Shown one piece after another: positions 51,471-64,000 of a stretch of 64,000 nucleotides of DNA. Positions within the stretch are counted from its first letter, which is position 1; the number at the start of each line of letters is the position of its first letter. The stretch covers positions 4,511,133-4,575,132 of the forward strand of contig WARS01000032.1 of the NCBI GenBank assembly GCA_008933995.1. The letters run 5' to 3'. A model generated the notes under the pieces. It ran no database searches, was not told where the DNA came from, and saw only the letters and a list, made by a program, of their open reading frames with translations. The stretch comes from Datnioides undecimradiatus (lineage: Eukaryota > Chordata > Actinopteri > Lobotiformes > Datnioididae). Made by a program: the position numbers and the translations under genes.

Positions 51471-54400
51471 GAGTGTTTCTTTAATGTAACGTGTATGGAG
51501 AGGCTGTTTTTTTCTTATTGTGGGCCTAAAATGTCTGCTCATAAAATACAACAATTGTGATTATAGGGAAGATTATAAGGAAGAAAATTCTGCTGACCTG
51601 AGTCCAGGAATATTCACGTGTGGTTTCAACAAAGAATGAACAGATTTTCCTTTTGGACTGATAAAATAAATAGTCGTCTCACAATACAATAATGACACCT
51701 GAACCAGCTGTGCTCAGTAGCTCACGTCTGCTAGGACCATTAGTCTGGTGCTTGTGAGATGCTGCTGAATCTCTGCCATCCTCTGCCTTTTCTTGACTGG
51801 CATTTAGATTGCCGATATAGCCCTGAGTTACAGTGGGGGAGTGGCAAAGGTAACCACAGTGAGCCGTTCAGCCTCTCTGTCTTTCTCATTGCTGTCTCTC
51901 ACTCTGTCTTCCTGCCCCCAAACTCTGTGAATTCTCAATTTCTTTTTCTGCTCTTAACTTCTGCTCCCTCCCTGCTTGGAGGGATAACCATCTGCCCTTT
52001 CAGCAAAAGGCAGTGCTCTATCTGTCTCCCTTTGGCCTCCCTCTCAGCTCCCGCTCTCCCTCCTTCTTCTTCTCTGCCTTCATCTCGCACTGGGAGGATA
52101 ACCATCTAGCCTTTCAGCACAGGCCAGCTCTTTCTAATGACTGTTTCTAGTGAGAGAGGACAGTGGAGAAGCTTTGTCCCACTCGCTCTGTGGTGCATTT
52201 CAGCTGCTTGGGGGAAAGGGGAAGTCTATACCAATTTTTAATATTTAGACGGCACAGCACGGAGAATTTAATTTAATTTAATGTGTTGGCAAGTTGAGAC
52301 GAGATGAGATTGCTGCTTCTTTAGATTTGACCCTTGCTTGTTGAAATTATACGCTGTCTAATATGGCACCAGCACTTTCATGGCTGGTTTGGTAATTTGG
52401 CAGTAATATGGAGACTTTTTTAAAGGGCAGCAGGTCAAGTTCAAAAATCAAGGTCCTCTACAGTTTAAAAATTATGAAAAATCAAATGTCAAGGGTGGCA
52501 TCAAAATGGAAAATAAGCAAAGCATCAGTGCAGAGTATTATTATCAGAGTATTTTCATCCAAGTGATGAACCATCATGTTTCCTATCAGACCACTTATCC
52601 CATCCGTAGACTAAACATAGCAGGCGGGAAAGTTTTGATAACTGATAAGAACAACGATGAGTCAAAAAATCATTGGAGGTTTCGCCAAGAAGAAACAAAA
52701 AAGGCATGTTTGAAAAAATCTGATGTTTGTAAAACTGATAAAAGCCAAATAAAATGTGGGGATAAAAGAAAGTGAGAGGAGCAAGACAGAGTTTCATGCT
52801 CAGTATTTAAAGTATTGCTTGGCAGTAAAGCAAGAAAATGTGACAAGCGATGGGAAAACATCTGAAACTTTGATGTCGACAGGCACATGAGCACTGAGAG
52901 GAAAAACATTAATGTAGTGTACCGTAGAGCGAGTGAGTGAGTGAAGGGAAGAGAGAGAACGGCAGAGGCAGATGGAAAAAAGGGGACATGAGGAAGGCAA
53001 GAAGCAAAGAACTGCTGCACTGCTAAGTTCAGGAGTGCAGATTTGACAAGCATTTAGGCCTTCTTTTTTCAAAGGAGAACCTATGAAAAGACCTCTTTCA
53101 TGCCTGGACTGAAAGGTGGGATTAGACAGCGGCACAGCGAGTGAAAGACACAAACATTCTCTTACACATCTTGTGCATTTACCTGTCAGAGCGCTGCAAT
53201 AAAGTGGCTCCCACACGGGCAATATGCCAAGATGTTGAATTCTAAAGGCCTAAAGGGCCGTCTGTGAAAATCTTAACACCATAGTGTCTCTGTGTCTTTG
53301 TTAAGGGAAAATACTTGTGGATTCTCGCCAAATAACACTAATATTCCTGTATTATGTACACTGCTCTGTTTGTTACCCCTATCTCCAGCAATATATCTGC
53401 ACTATTCAAATGTACTGTTTAACTCATAATCATATAGTCTTTGCTGTGCAAGGCATATCTCTTCCTCTTCCTCTTAGTGTTAGATTCTAGTCTGACCTTT
53501 TAGCATCAAAGATGCGCATCAGTGCCAAACCCCTCTGGATGTAATTTCCCTTACAGCCATGGTGAAGAGTAATTTGCTGTGGTTCGCACTGATCTATCTG
53601 TGGAGAATGCTTGGATTGTGCTGCGCGGAACATAAATTCTCAAACTGCACATAATCTGTCCACTGTCCCCGTCAGTGGAAAGAGAACTAATGATTTTTTA
53701 CATCATTAAGCTTGTTCCAGCGCTTGAGGGGTCATTGAATGACCAGCCAGCCTTGCACTGTCACACTAACAACTGCTAACCCGTGACAAATACTGTAATT
53801 TTTTGGAGTTTGGGCTGTCAACAGTGGAATGTGTGAAAGTCTCTTTTATTTTGTTGTTTTTTTTATCTCCTGGTTTGACAGAGATCAAGAAGCCCTGTCT
53901 ATCCTGGTCTAAATGGGCATTCCTCCAGGAAAGGCCTTTATTGTTGATTTGAGTCAAAGATTATTACACCACCATGAAAACATTTCACTTGCTAAACTGG
54001 ACACTCAGCTAAACCCTCAAACCCTTGAACACTGCAGCTAGTATAGTCAAAATTTCACATTATTCTAAGTTTTCTTAAGTTGCAGATAGAGTGCTTTATT
54101 TTATTTATATTTATTGTACATATTTTTTTGCATTGGTATGTACAGTTAGCATTTCAATTTGGTTTGATGTTTAATTTAACCTTAATACAGACTCTAACAG
54201 TGATAAAAAAAGGTTGTTTATAGTTGCTAGAAATTATGCATAGCTTTGCCCAGCGAGGACACAGGACATGATACAATATTCTCTACTGAATAATTTTTTA
54301 TTTATTTTCTTTTCCTTTTTTCTTACTCGCATCACTGACTAACCTTGGTCAGCAGGCCTAGCCTTTTGCATGCACACACTCAAAAACACACAAACCCCTG

Positions 54401-56327
54401 AATTACAACAACAACCCATAATTAAGTCTACCCTGCAGTCATACAGCAAGCAATAAGTGGCAGTCAAAGTTTTGCACTCATACATTCAATTTGAAGTGCA
54501 ATAGCACTAAAAGCACAAGTAATGCATCAAATATATGTCATATTTGAAAAAAAGCCATTTTCCTAACAAAATGTAGGAGTAGAAAGACCAGTCTTTGTAT
54601 GCCAAGTTTTAAAACATGAGGTCAAAGTTCACTGTGTAGGTTGCAAATTGAGAATTGGCTGTCTATTTTAAATAGGCATCCAGCCAATATAGCCTCAATC
54701 CAGGGGTCTAGGAATGGTTATTAGACAGAGTGATGATACATGAATGTATATTATCTACTTATGTAGTATGTACTGTAATGTCATTTAGGTTGGATTAGGT
54801 AGATAGGTTTTGTAATTTGTTGTGTATTTTGTATGTTTTTATTTTTTAATGCAGGCACTGTCAAATGCCAAACAATATACTGTATGTTTTTAACTGCTGG
54901 ATGATTAAACTAAACTAAAAACTGATCTTTACTAAATCATCTTAGTGCTCCACTAACTTCCTGACGATCAGGTGACTCAGCTTCCCAAAACAACCCTTAT
55001 TTCCCATCAAGCGCAGGCACAGCTGGATTTTGCGGTTCTTCACTCATTATGTGTAAATGGTCAAGGCCCATGCTGCTTTGCATCAGACAAGAGAAGTGTA
55101 TGACATCAGAGATGGTGGCCTACATAGAACAATGATTTGGTGGCCTGGTTTCTGAATCGAACTACTGTGGCGAATAGTGCTCTGTGATGTTTCATGCAGG
55201 GTAATTGTGGTTTGCTGAGAGAACACGCTGGTTGGAGGCAAGGAGGAAAACAGAGACCACAGACTTAATAGTTCTGACATTCTCTAAGCGTCTTCATCTT
55301 TGTCTGGATGCTGTTGTTGCTTTCCAGTGGTCTGTGTATGTGCTTACTATTTTCATCAAGTCATCTTTGCTGCTGGCCTACCTGCGTGCCTATTGAGTAA
55401 ATGTGCTCTACTCTGTTGTCATTTGCTGTGTGACTTTCATGTTTCTATTTGTTTGCCTTTCAGTCTCTCATCCTGACTGTCAGTTAGCTGCATCTATCAG
55501 CCTGTTGTCAAGACCTCTTACTGACTCACAGTGACTAAGAGGGGCCTGAGGTGTCAGCCTGTCCTGACCTGACTTCAAAATAGACTGTTTGGCATGCACA
55601 CACCATGCACACACACAACATCACCAAAACAGGGCTTTCCTTGTACAGCGTTAGTTCCCATGTCAGGCCCTCCTTCAGATCAGTGACTCACCCGTTATGA
55701 CACGTATGAGTGATCGTTTGGGAGCAATCATTAAAGCCCACAGTCATTGTCATAGTCCGTCTGATTGCCAGTTCTCAGAGACATACACACAGTGGAACAC
55801 ACAGCTCTGGCTTTTTATTAACTAATTAAAGTGCTGTTGGTGCTTTGTTGATTACCTCCACTAAATTGTTTATCTTATGAAAATGCTTAAACGCAGTGAT
55901 GGTTCATAGAAGCATCCTTGTTACATAACTAATAAGTTGTCCAATTTCATTCCCATCAAACCCATAATGCCACCAAATGACAGATGATGATACTATTTAT
56001 TTTGATTTATATCAAATTGACAAATGACATGGAGATAAGAGTAACCCCCCCAAGGTAAAGATCATTGTTTAGCCCCAGCCATAAATAAAACATGCCAGTG
56101 TTTGAGGATCTGGGCAAGTGTGGATTTGCTCTTTGGAAGCCCAGATTCCCTGGCCAGATTCCCAGCCAGAGGCAAAGGAAGGAACGGGGGGGCGCTGCTG
56201 TGGAGGGGGGAGGAGGGAGTGGAGAGATGAGTGTGAACCAAGGGAAGGACTGAGAGACTTGTCTGTGCTTTGATCTGATGACTGAAGCAGAGAGTGTCAG
56301 TCATATTTTCTCAGAGCGCCGATCTAT

Positions 56328-56395
56328 AATCAGATCGCCCAACATTTAATACTTATCTGACTCTATTATTGAGGATTAAAGATCTGATTGAGGAT
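56328..56395. repeat. Short inverted and direct repeats in an element-like block
   Basis: AATCAGATC (56328-56336) is the reverse complement of GATCTGATT (56381-56389), and ATTGAGGATT occurs at 56368-56377 and again at 56386-56395. The block is complex and non-repetitive otherwise. Confidence 0.5.
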
Positions 56396-58224
56396 TCAAC
56401 AACCTTTCTATGTGGCTTTGAAAACAGTTGGGTGGGAGTGGCAGAGGTGTGTGTCTGTGGGCTAAAAGCTGATGATTGATGGCTTTTTGTGAAGGCCTTT
56501 GTACCATAGCATCAGAGAGAAAAGAGACAGATTAAATAGAAGAATTACATGTCCCATTCTGTTTTGTATTGAAAATTGAATTTTGGTCATTTCTATCCAA
56601 AGAATTAGAGTAAAAAAACAGACTGTTCATTGTTTCTGAGGAGAAGAAGCATCAATCTGAACAGACAGCAAATACTTGCAGGAGGTCTAAGTGGTAAAGA
56701 TTATTATTATGTTTATTATTATTATATAACAATCCACATTGCTTCTTTATGAAGTAGTAATTGCTGCACTAATGGGAAGTCTCTCACTAGGTGTTTTCTT
56801 AGTAGTACACTATTAGATTCAGTGATAGGAATATACGGTTACTTTGCAATTTTGAGAGTGCATAGTTTGAGAAAGTGGGTGAGAACAAAGAGGTGAGATT
56901 AAAAGAGTCGAAGGTCTTGGCAGCTTACAGCTGTGCTTCTTTCCCCCTGATGAATCATGTATCAATCATTTTTTTGATAACTTCTTATTTACCCGGAAGA
57001 ACGCTAGACATTTGTTGCGTAAGGCTTCAAAGTCTCTAATGTTTTTCACTGTTTTTTTCCGTGTAATATTGAACTAAACTTTAATTAAACCAATTTTTTG
57101 GCCACATGTGCTGCATGTGTCAAAAGACTCTTGTCTCCTAACATGAATATTTCCCCCTTTATTCTCCAACAGGTACTAACTTTGCCTGTCTGTCATTTGC
57201 CTTTGTGCAGGTACTGTACAGCATGTTAAGAGAAATGTTGTTGACAACAATCAGACTGAACCAATAGTACAGTAACAGACTGTAAAAACCCGCAATAACG
57301 CTTTGTAGATTTGAGGCTAACTGCAGAATCTGGTGCTATTTCTCTGCAGGTTTTTTAATACAAGCACGTCCTTCATATGTGATCCATTGTTAAGATGACA
57401 ATATAGATTATAATCACTTCTATTTGTGGTTAAAACTATTGTTATCTGAAGGTCTCTCTTACTTTTCCCACCGTTTTGCTTCTCCCTCATCTTTTTTAGT
57501 GTATCTTAGGTTCTTTTGTGAGTACTTTTCATCCTTGATGCTTTTTCTTTTACACATTGCCCCAACCCTTTTATGTGCTCACCTTCCCATTTTTCTCCTA
57601 CATGCATCTCTCTCAGCTGCATCACCCACCACCCTCTGTGTCCACATCTCTAACTCAGTCCTGGCTGAATGTGTACTAGCTCTTGTTGCTTTGACAGGCC
57701 CTGACAACGGCAGGTCAGCTTTTATCTGTCAGCCCCTCCACCTCTGAGCAGCACAGAGCAGAGGGGAACTGGCTGCTTTGTTTGTTCTTTCACCATCAGG
57801 AGACAGCCCAGCCACAAAGGGAAGCTTGCAAGTTTATAGGAGTCAAGCTGTGAGCTCTCTCTCTCACACACAAGTGCAAATACCTGCACACAATGTACAT
57901 GTACATATATGTTGTACTGCACTAGCTCTTCCTGTCTTTGTTAGTCTAAACTCCTTGCTGGCATGCAGCTAAATGTAGTGCTAATTCTTTCATTCACGAA
58001 AAGGAATGGCATTTTTTTTGCATCATTAAAAAGTCTACTCAGGAACATTTCTGAACTCTTGACTATAAAGGAACCACATTAATGGATAGAACATGAACAG
58101 TATATTATAGAAAAGTTGTGTCTCTTTAAAACACATTTATCAAGGATATTAAATTTGTTAAGCCAGTATAAAAGTGAAATATAATAAATCAGGAAAACTT
58201 TTAAAGACCTGTGTGTTCTTAAGG

Positions 58225-58395
58225 GTCAAATGTGTGGGATTTAGGGATAGTTGTGTTTTTATTAGTGTATAATCACCTGAAAATGAGAATAATTTTGTTT
58301 TTGTTGCATTCAAAAGAGCCCCCTTACTCCTACAGATGGAGGGGATCCTCCAAGTTGTCCTCCAACAATCATGTTTCTGCAGTAGCCCAGACCTT
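58225..58395. mobile_element. Teleost interspersed repeat fragment
   Basis: TGTGTGGGATTTAGGGATAG, TTAGTGTATAATCACCTGAA, AATGAGAATAATTTTGTTTT, CATTCAAAAGAGCCCCCTTA and CATGTTTCTGCAGTAGCCCA follow the order of an element I recognise from many percomorph genomes. The internal open frame is not a protein gene. Confidence 0.7.
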
Positions 58396-61300
58396 AGGTC
58401 GAGCTTCAGCCCCATAGAGCAGAGCTGAAAGGTGCCCATCTTTCCCTGACCACCATAAATGGTCAGCTTTCAGGCTGGAGAGACAAACATTTAACAGCAT
58501 ATAAATTCATCATGAACTGTCTGAATGGCAATGCTCATCTTCTTGATGCCATTAGTTTCAAAAATTCCCCCTGCTGCTGTGTTGCAACCAAATTTGTCGT
58601 GAACAGTCTTCCTTCCTCTGTGAAAGCACACAACTGATCCTGTCTGGGAAACTGTGAATGCCAGAAGAGTCTTATGGATGATTGATGCCAGCAATGTTAC
58701 AGGTTTTTGTATGAAATGGGGTTTGTGTATTATTGCTTCCCCCTCCTGAGGAGTTCTTGTTAACCTCAGAGACTTCCTTGTTTGCAGTTACACAGGAGGC
58801 AAAAGTGTCAGTCATCTTTCATCTATTTCGTGTGACGGGATGCTCCGTATCTGATGTGTGTCAACTGTTGACACTTACTGTCAGAGACCTTTGCTAGATC
58901 ATCAGTGGAAACTCACCCACACACACATTCCTACAGATGCAGAAATGAGGTCAGCTCTCTGCAGCCTGTAGTTCCTTGTTTTATTTTGAGATGGCCCACG
59001 ATAAAGTGTCTCTCAGATATGGTTCAGATACGGATCAACAGAATAACTTTCTTTAGAATAACTTTTTCACTGACTTTTTCCCACTCATTGTTGCACAGAT
59101 TTCTTGCACACACACACTGAGAATCAGTAAGTAAGTCAACACGCAGACAAGCTCATGTTAAGGCTTGTCTGTAAAGAAAAGGGTGGGTTAGACTATAGGG
59201 TGTAACTAGGACAGTGTGTCTGTACTGTTTGTACAGCATAGTGTTGGATATGTTATTCTTGTTAAGTCTGAGAAAATTACGCTCTCCTGCATTCCAGGTC
59301 AGGCCAATTTAATCCCAGTTAACGTACAAAGCAGGGAAAAAATGGTGGGAATGGATAAAGAGTGAAGATGACACTAAAGAAGGCAGGACATGGCCGGGCA
59401 AGTTGACAGGCTGGTTGGGAAGCTACAACTATCAGCAACACTGTGAGTGTACCTGCTAAGTGAATGGGACAGGCTGCTGCCACTACTTGCAGCACTTGGC
59501 ACTCACACTCTTTGGTTATTCATTGGCCACAGGGATTTGTGTATCTGTCTGTGTGGGGCTGTGTATGTGTGTGTGTTTGGGAAAAGCAGAAAGAAGCACG
59601 AAGAGACAGAAGGAACAGGACAAAGAAAGCAAACGTGTTTGTGCATTTACATTTGTGCGTGCACGTCACTCATATCAGAGTGGGCAGTCAAGCATGTTTC
59701 TCAGGGTTACAGCAACTTAATTGCAGAAAGTGCTGTAATTCCCCCCTCCCACTCCAAATGAGCTACAAAATAAAGTTTTGGTTTAGCTCATCCCTTTAGC
59801 TCGCCCGCTCATATTCTCTCTCTTGTAATGGTAAAAATTGCCATCCCTAATCCATTCTGCTCCACAAACAATGACACTATCACTGTTGTTCTCCGGTCTA
59901 ATGTTCCAGCATCTGGTTCGCATCTGTTGCTATGGGAGATGATATAAACTATCAGAAAAACAGGGAAATAATCCAGAATGATTTTATTCACTCTTTGTTC
60001 CCACTGCCTCCCACTGAAGCTGCTTCGCTGTTAAAGACATATGATAAAGCTTGTTTTCAGTTCACATCCTTTAAATGTGAACTGAGTAATTGTACCAGCA
60101 TTTTTAAAGAGCTGTAATATACAGGATTTACTGTTTGCTTTAGTATATTTTCAGGATGGTACATCAGCATGCACTGTACAGTAACTGCAAAAAAACAAGA
60201 TATTACATATGCTTTCTTTTGCACTTGTAGTTGGTACATCAACATATGTTGGAGCAAGATACAAGATCCTGTCTCATCTTGTCCAGCCCCATCCCGTCTC
60301 ATCCCTTTTCTGCATTACGCTTCACTTCTCACTCCATTTTTCTCTGGCTCATTTGTGGAGATAGGCTGACCAGTGTTTGAGTTAATCACAGCCAGAGCCA
60401 TTTAACTCTAACCAAGTAATCTACTCCCCACGGCCCACATCATTACATTATCACATTATTCCTCCCTCCTGTGGTCAAAAGGAGTAGCTGGTCAAACTTT
60501 TCCCAGCCCATTAAAATTAGTCTAATTCAAGGCAAGTGAGTGAAAGAGCACCTGTTTAGTATGGCAGTATTATTCACAGGTGTTTCACACGTCTTTGGTG
60601 TATTCATATATAAATGAATCGTTTTCTGATCAGCCAGCTGTGCACGTCTAGCCAGATAGCCAGCGTGGGTTCGAGGAAAGCAGCAGCCAACCTTGGTAGT
60701 AATGTGTTATTGATGTGTTGTGTGGCCGCCACCTCGTCTGGCTTGAGGAAGCTATTTATGTGACTTTCTACTTGTCTCACATTACTAGAGTGGTAAGCGT
60801 CTAGGGTCTAGGTTAAAGCCTGAGTCACCCATAGGTCCTTTGTGGAGTACAAAGAATGACGGTCATATCGACACACAAGTAGCAAACAGGAATGCAGGGT
60901 TGTGTGTGCTGAGCATTTGTCTGGTTGGTATGTGAAATCTCAGTTGTGTACAGTTGGTGGGTCAGTCATGTAAACCTTTGTTTCCAAATAGCCCAGTTAT
61001 TTTTCATCTTTTCAGCCCTGATCCAGTTTGTAACTGTGTGTGGATATGTGTGTAATTCCTGGTGTTCCAGGGGTGTTGCTCATTGGCAGTGGCAATAACC
61101 CACCACCTAGCTGCCGACACACACGCTCTTACCGATGACTAGATTAGGCTGCTAATCTCCCTGATCCCACAGCATGTGTGCACATGCATACCTGCCTGCG
61201 TGCAATCACACGCACACACACTGTACATTTTGGTTTGAATCTGCCTCAGTTATGCAATTGCAATCACTACCAGGAACCATTAGCCATGTGTGTCAGCATC

Positions 61301-63772
61301 AGTGTGGTCGCAGTCATTCCATTTTGTCAAATGTGCTTCAGAAGAAATGTGTGGAGATTTAGCAGCTGCTCAGATGTAATGCATCCTAAATTCCAATTTG
61401 CATATTTCTTCAAATATTCAAAAAAACAGACCAGAACTGCAGTCTAGCAATAATTTCCATCTCCTTTAGTAATACTAATATGTAAGCATATCATTGGTCT
61501 TATTCAGACCTTAACTTAAAGCTCTTTTTTCTTCTGTTTTAGTTAGAGATAGTGATGGTTTACCTCCACATTGTCATGTACCAATTCAAAGAAATAAGAA
61601 TAAAAGTCACTAACAAATAGAATGTAAATTACAAATTGTGATGATCACCATAGTGGTATATTGACACCATGACAACTAAAATGAGGTTTGAAGCGGCTTG
61701 TTGCTGTGCTAGGAAAGTGTTTGATTAAAAAACGCCATCAGAGGAGAAGGTGCTATTAGGGCACGTAGTTGGCAAGTAATTGTTTAAATGTTAATTTCAA
61801 AGGGTGCCCACTGCGCTCAGACTGATTAGGGGTTTGATTTGACAACTCAAGAACAATTTGCTTTGATGCAAAAGAAAAGTCATAGGTGCTTATAGGTCTA
61901 ACAATCCAGACAATGTTTATGTCTAGATAGTTACAGCCATGGGCATTTGCAGAGACTTGGGTCTATTTGAGCTGAATGCACAGTTTTTGACATGCTGGGA
62001 CGAAGACACAAACACATTTTTCTGTGAGGCAACAGTGTTAACGCCTGGCCTGCTGTGGTAATAGTTGGCATAATAAAGAATGAATAAAATATACAAGGTG
62101 TTTAAAGGTAAAAAATAGCCTCAACAGCCTCAGCAGACCACAATGAAAAAAATAAGATGTCTATGGCCCAATTTTCCACTTTACCAACATGAAGGACAAA
62201 GAAACCCAGGATTTGAATAGACTGTGCCCAACTGAGGGCATGCCCAAAATCCTCCATGAACACACTGAATGGAAAAAGTGTGAACTTCCCTGCTCGAAAT
62301 TTTGAATCTCAGTCAGCCTACAACCTGCTCAGGTTAACACATTTTGAAATGATGGCGCTAAGGTAGCCACAAGACTTTCAGCAATTGCTAAGCATTACTT
62401 AGTGACACACCAGTCATTATTTTTTTCTATTATCTCCTTACTGCTCATGGACTAGAAGGATACAAAGGCAGTGATGGTGGCTGGACAAGGCTGTCATTTT
62501 GACTTCTCCTGTTTTGTTCACAGTCTCCCAGACAAATGACGGAGACACTTGGGCTTTGACTCATTCTTAATTTCCTGTTGCCTTCTCCCTTCGCTGTGTT
62601 TCCCACCATCTCTAAAAGCCTCCGACTGTCAGTCTCTCCCATGCTTTATCACAGTGTTCACGGCCTTATTCTGCCTTCCCAGATTGCTGTTTAATAGGAG
62701 CCTTCCTCCCTGGTGAACAGTGATAAGCTAATGGTTGGGGAACTGCTCACCATTTAGCAGCCATGTCTGTCAAAGGAAAAGGAAAAGAAGTGACGGAAGG
62801 ATGCTTATGGGGTTAAGGGAGCAGTTAGTTTCCCTAACATTGCTCTCATGCATGGATTAATGTTTGGGTGGGTGGGTGGTTCACGCATGTGTGTAATTTC
62901 AGGAGAGGCCAGATAATTGGCTTGCTACCTCGGCACTGATTGGCCTCGCAGAAGGTGGCTGATTAATGCAGAACACCTACTCTGTCAATTTAAATATATT
63001 TGAATAGATCAGTTAGTTTTCAGTCGATCCTACTCATGTGTGATTTTGTCTCATCCCTGTGCCTCAACTCTGCAATCAGTCTAAACTCCGTAATTCATCT
63101 TCACTTGGAACAGTGTTATTTTTATTAGGATTATTATGACCATGTTTTTCAAGTTCATCGTGCGTTACATGAAGTTTATTTTGTTTGCAGGAACAATAGA
63201 GACAGGAAATGGTGAAGACAGGCTGGAGATTTCTTAATGCAGTAGTCAATATCTAATGTATGAGGAGTGGTATGCAATGAAAACATGTTTTTTAAAACTT
63301 TCTCTAAGTGCTGAAAATGTGACGTGCTCATAATAATACGCGACCTATAAAGAGCACAGAAAACTGGACTCCAGCATTAGCTGCCCCCTCTGTTGTGGCC
63401 TTTGAGATGCTACTGTAGAGCCTCCCACTAACACTCCTCTCCAGATTGAGCTGTCCTCCTCTGCTGATTACTCTAGTATCCTTTGGCTATGAGATTGAAG
63501 GCGTGTGTGCAAGAGTGAGAGAGAGGGAGTGTAAGTGTAAAAGTACGAGAGCCATGCCTGGTTGTTAAGGATACATTTCCTCTACGCTTTGATCAAGAGT
63601 GGCTTACTGTTGCTCTCACCCAAATAGAAACACACACACATACAGATTACTGAGTCAAATGGAAGGGACTGCTCTGTTTGTAACATTAGCCGAATGGTAG
63701 GTAACCCAACTGGAAACGTAATGCTCTGTTACAGGTGACCTTTCCTGCTGGTGTGGCAGATATGTGTCCACG

Positions 63773-63774
<2 letters not shown>

Positions 63775-63818
<44 letters not shown>
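63775..63818. repeat. (TG)n microsatellite
   Basis: About 22 perfect TG units. Confidence 0.95.
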
Positions 63819-63824
<6 letters not shown>

Positions 63825-63946
63825 CATTTGTGTGTGTCCACTGTGCAGATGTTGTGAGTATATATTGAAAATGGACCTTCTGAAGAGGTTGTTTCTGGCT
63901 GGCTGCATCTGGAAGCTTCACACCTCCTGCTATCCGTGTATATGTA

Positions 63947-63972
63947 TGTGTGTGTGTGTTTGTGTGTGTGAG
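63947..63972. repeat. (TG)n microsatellite
   Basis: TG run with one T interruption. Confidence 0.85.
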
Positions 63973-64000
63973 TGTATTGTGCATGTGTTCTTGATTCTTG

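Larger units (their letters stand above)
31598..64000 (+). other. Glypican intron 1 (continues past the window)
   Basis: Begins with the GTAAGC donor. I searched the + strand for the next glypican exon (a CPQ..TCC block) and did not find it, so the intron is longer than 32.4 kb. Long first introns are usual for glypican genes. It contains microsatellites, several teleost repeats, a LINE remnant and conserved-element-like blocks, which are listed separately. Stretches between these show no supportable gene. Confidence 0.7.

Noticed and set aside
52670-53222. Overlapping minus-strand frames of 127 and 140 codons
   Set aside because: Neither resembles a known protein. Their residues mirror purine-rich + strand sequence, and no splice or start evidence supports them.
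57893-57906. Perfect 14-bp palindrome ATGTACATGTACAT
   Set aside because: It is low-complexity TGTACA repetition of a kind that arises readily by chance near TATA/CA-rich sequence.

Overview
The window is vertebrate nuclear DNA, almost certainly from a ray-finned (probably percomorph) fish. The signs are very sparse coding sequence with canonical GT/AG splice sites, many long (CA)n/(TG)n tracts, and several interspersed repeats I recognise as common in teleost genomes. There are no bacterial-style genes, operons, rRNA genes or CRISPR arrays. The open frames longer than 100 codons show no domain, no splice context and no family resemblance. They are about what chance gives in 64 kb of this composition.

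Only two coding exons can be supported, both on the + strand. (1) At 14690-14877 is the last coding exon of a gene that starts left of the window. It has an exceptional polypyrimidine tract and acceptor, and it encodes a short linker followed by a typical GPI-attachment signal. (2) At 31438-31597 is the first coding exon of a glypican, most like glypican-1. It carries a signal peptide, the first conserved cysteine and the KGFSL..VPQ.EISG segment, and it ends at a clean GT donor in phase 1. Exon 2 (expected to begin with the EHLR.CPQ..TCC block) is not in the window, so the first intron exceeds 32 kb.

Layout: 1-14689, last intron of the upstream gene; 14690-14877, its terminal exon; 14878 to about 17050, probable long 3' UTR with candidate poly(A) signals; 17.1-30.3 kb, intergenic DNA with a few repeats and conserved-element-like stretches; 30.3-31.4 kb, a CpG-enriched promoter and 5' UTR; 31438-31597, glypican exon 1; 31598-64000, intron 1 with microsatellites, teleost repeats, a LINE fragment and candidate enhancers.

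Glypicans are GPI-anchored heparan sulfate proteoglycans that modulate Wnt, Hedgehog, FGF and BMP signalling at the cell surface. Vertebrate glypicans are known in head-to-tail pairs (GPC3-GPC4 and GPC5-GPC6). Here a GPI-anchored protein gene ends about 16.6 kb upstream of a glypican start on the same strand. The simplest reading is a glypican pair, the upstream member being of GPC3/GPC5 type. That is inference: the 61-residue tail alone does not prove it. I found no clear evidence of an undescribed multi-gene system. The second-look items are the possible glypican pair, several candidate cis-regulatory elements, a pair of mutually exclusive hairpins and an exon-like 72-bp block.
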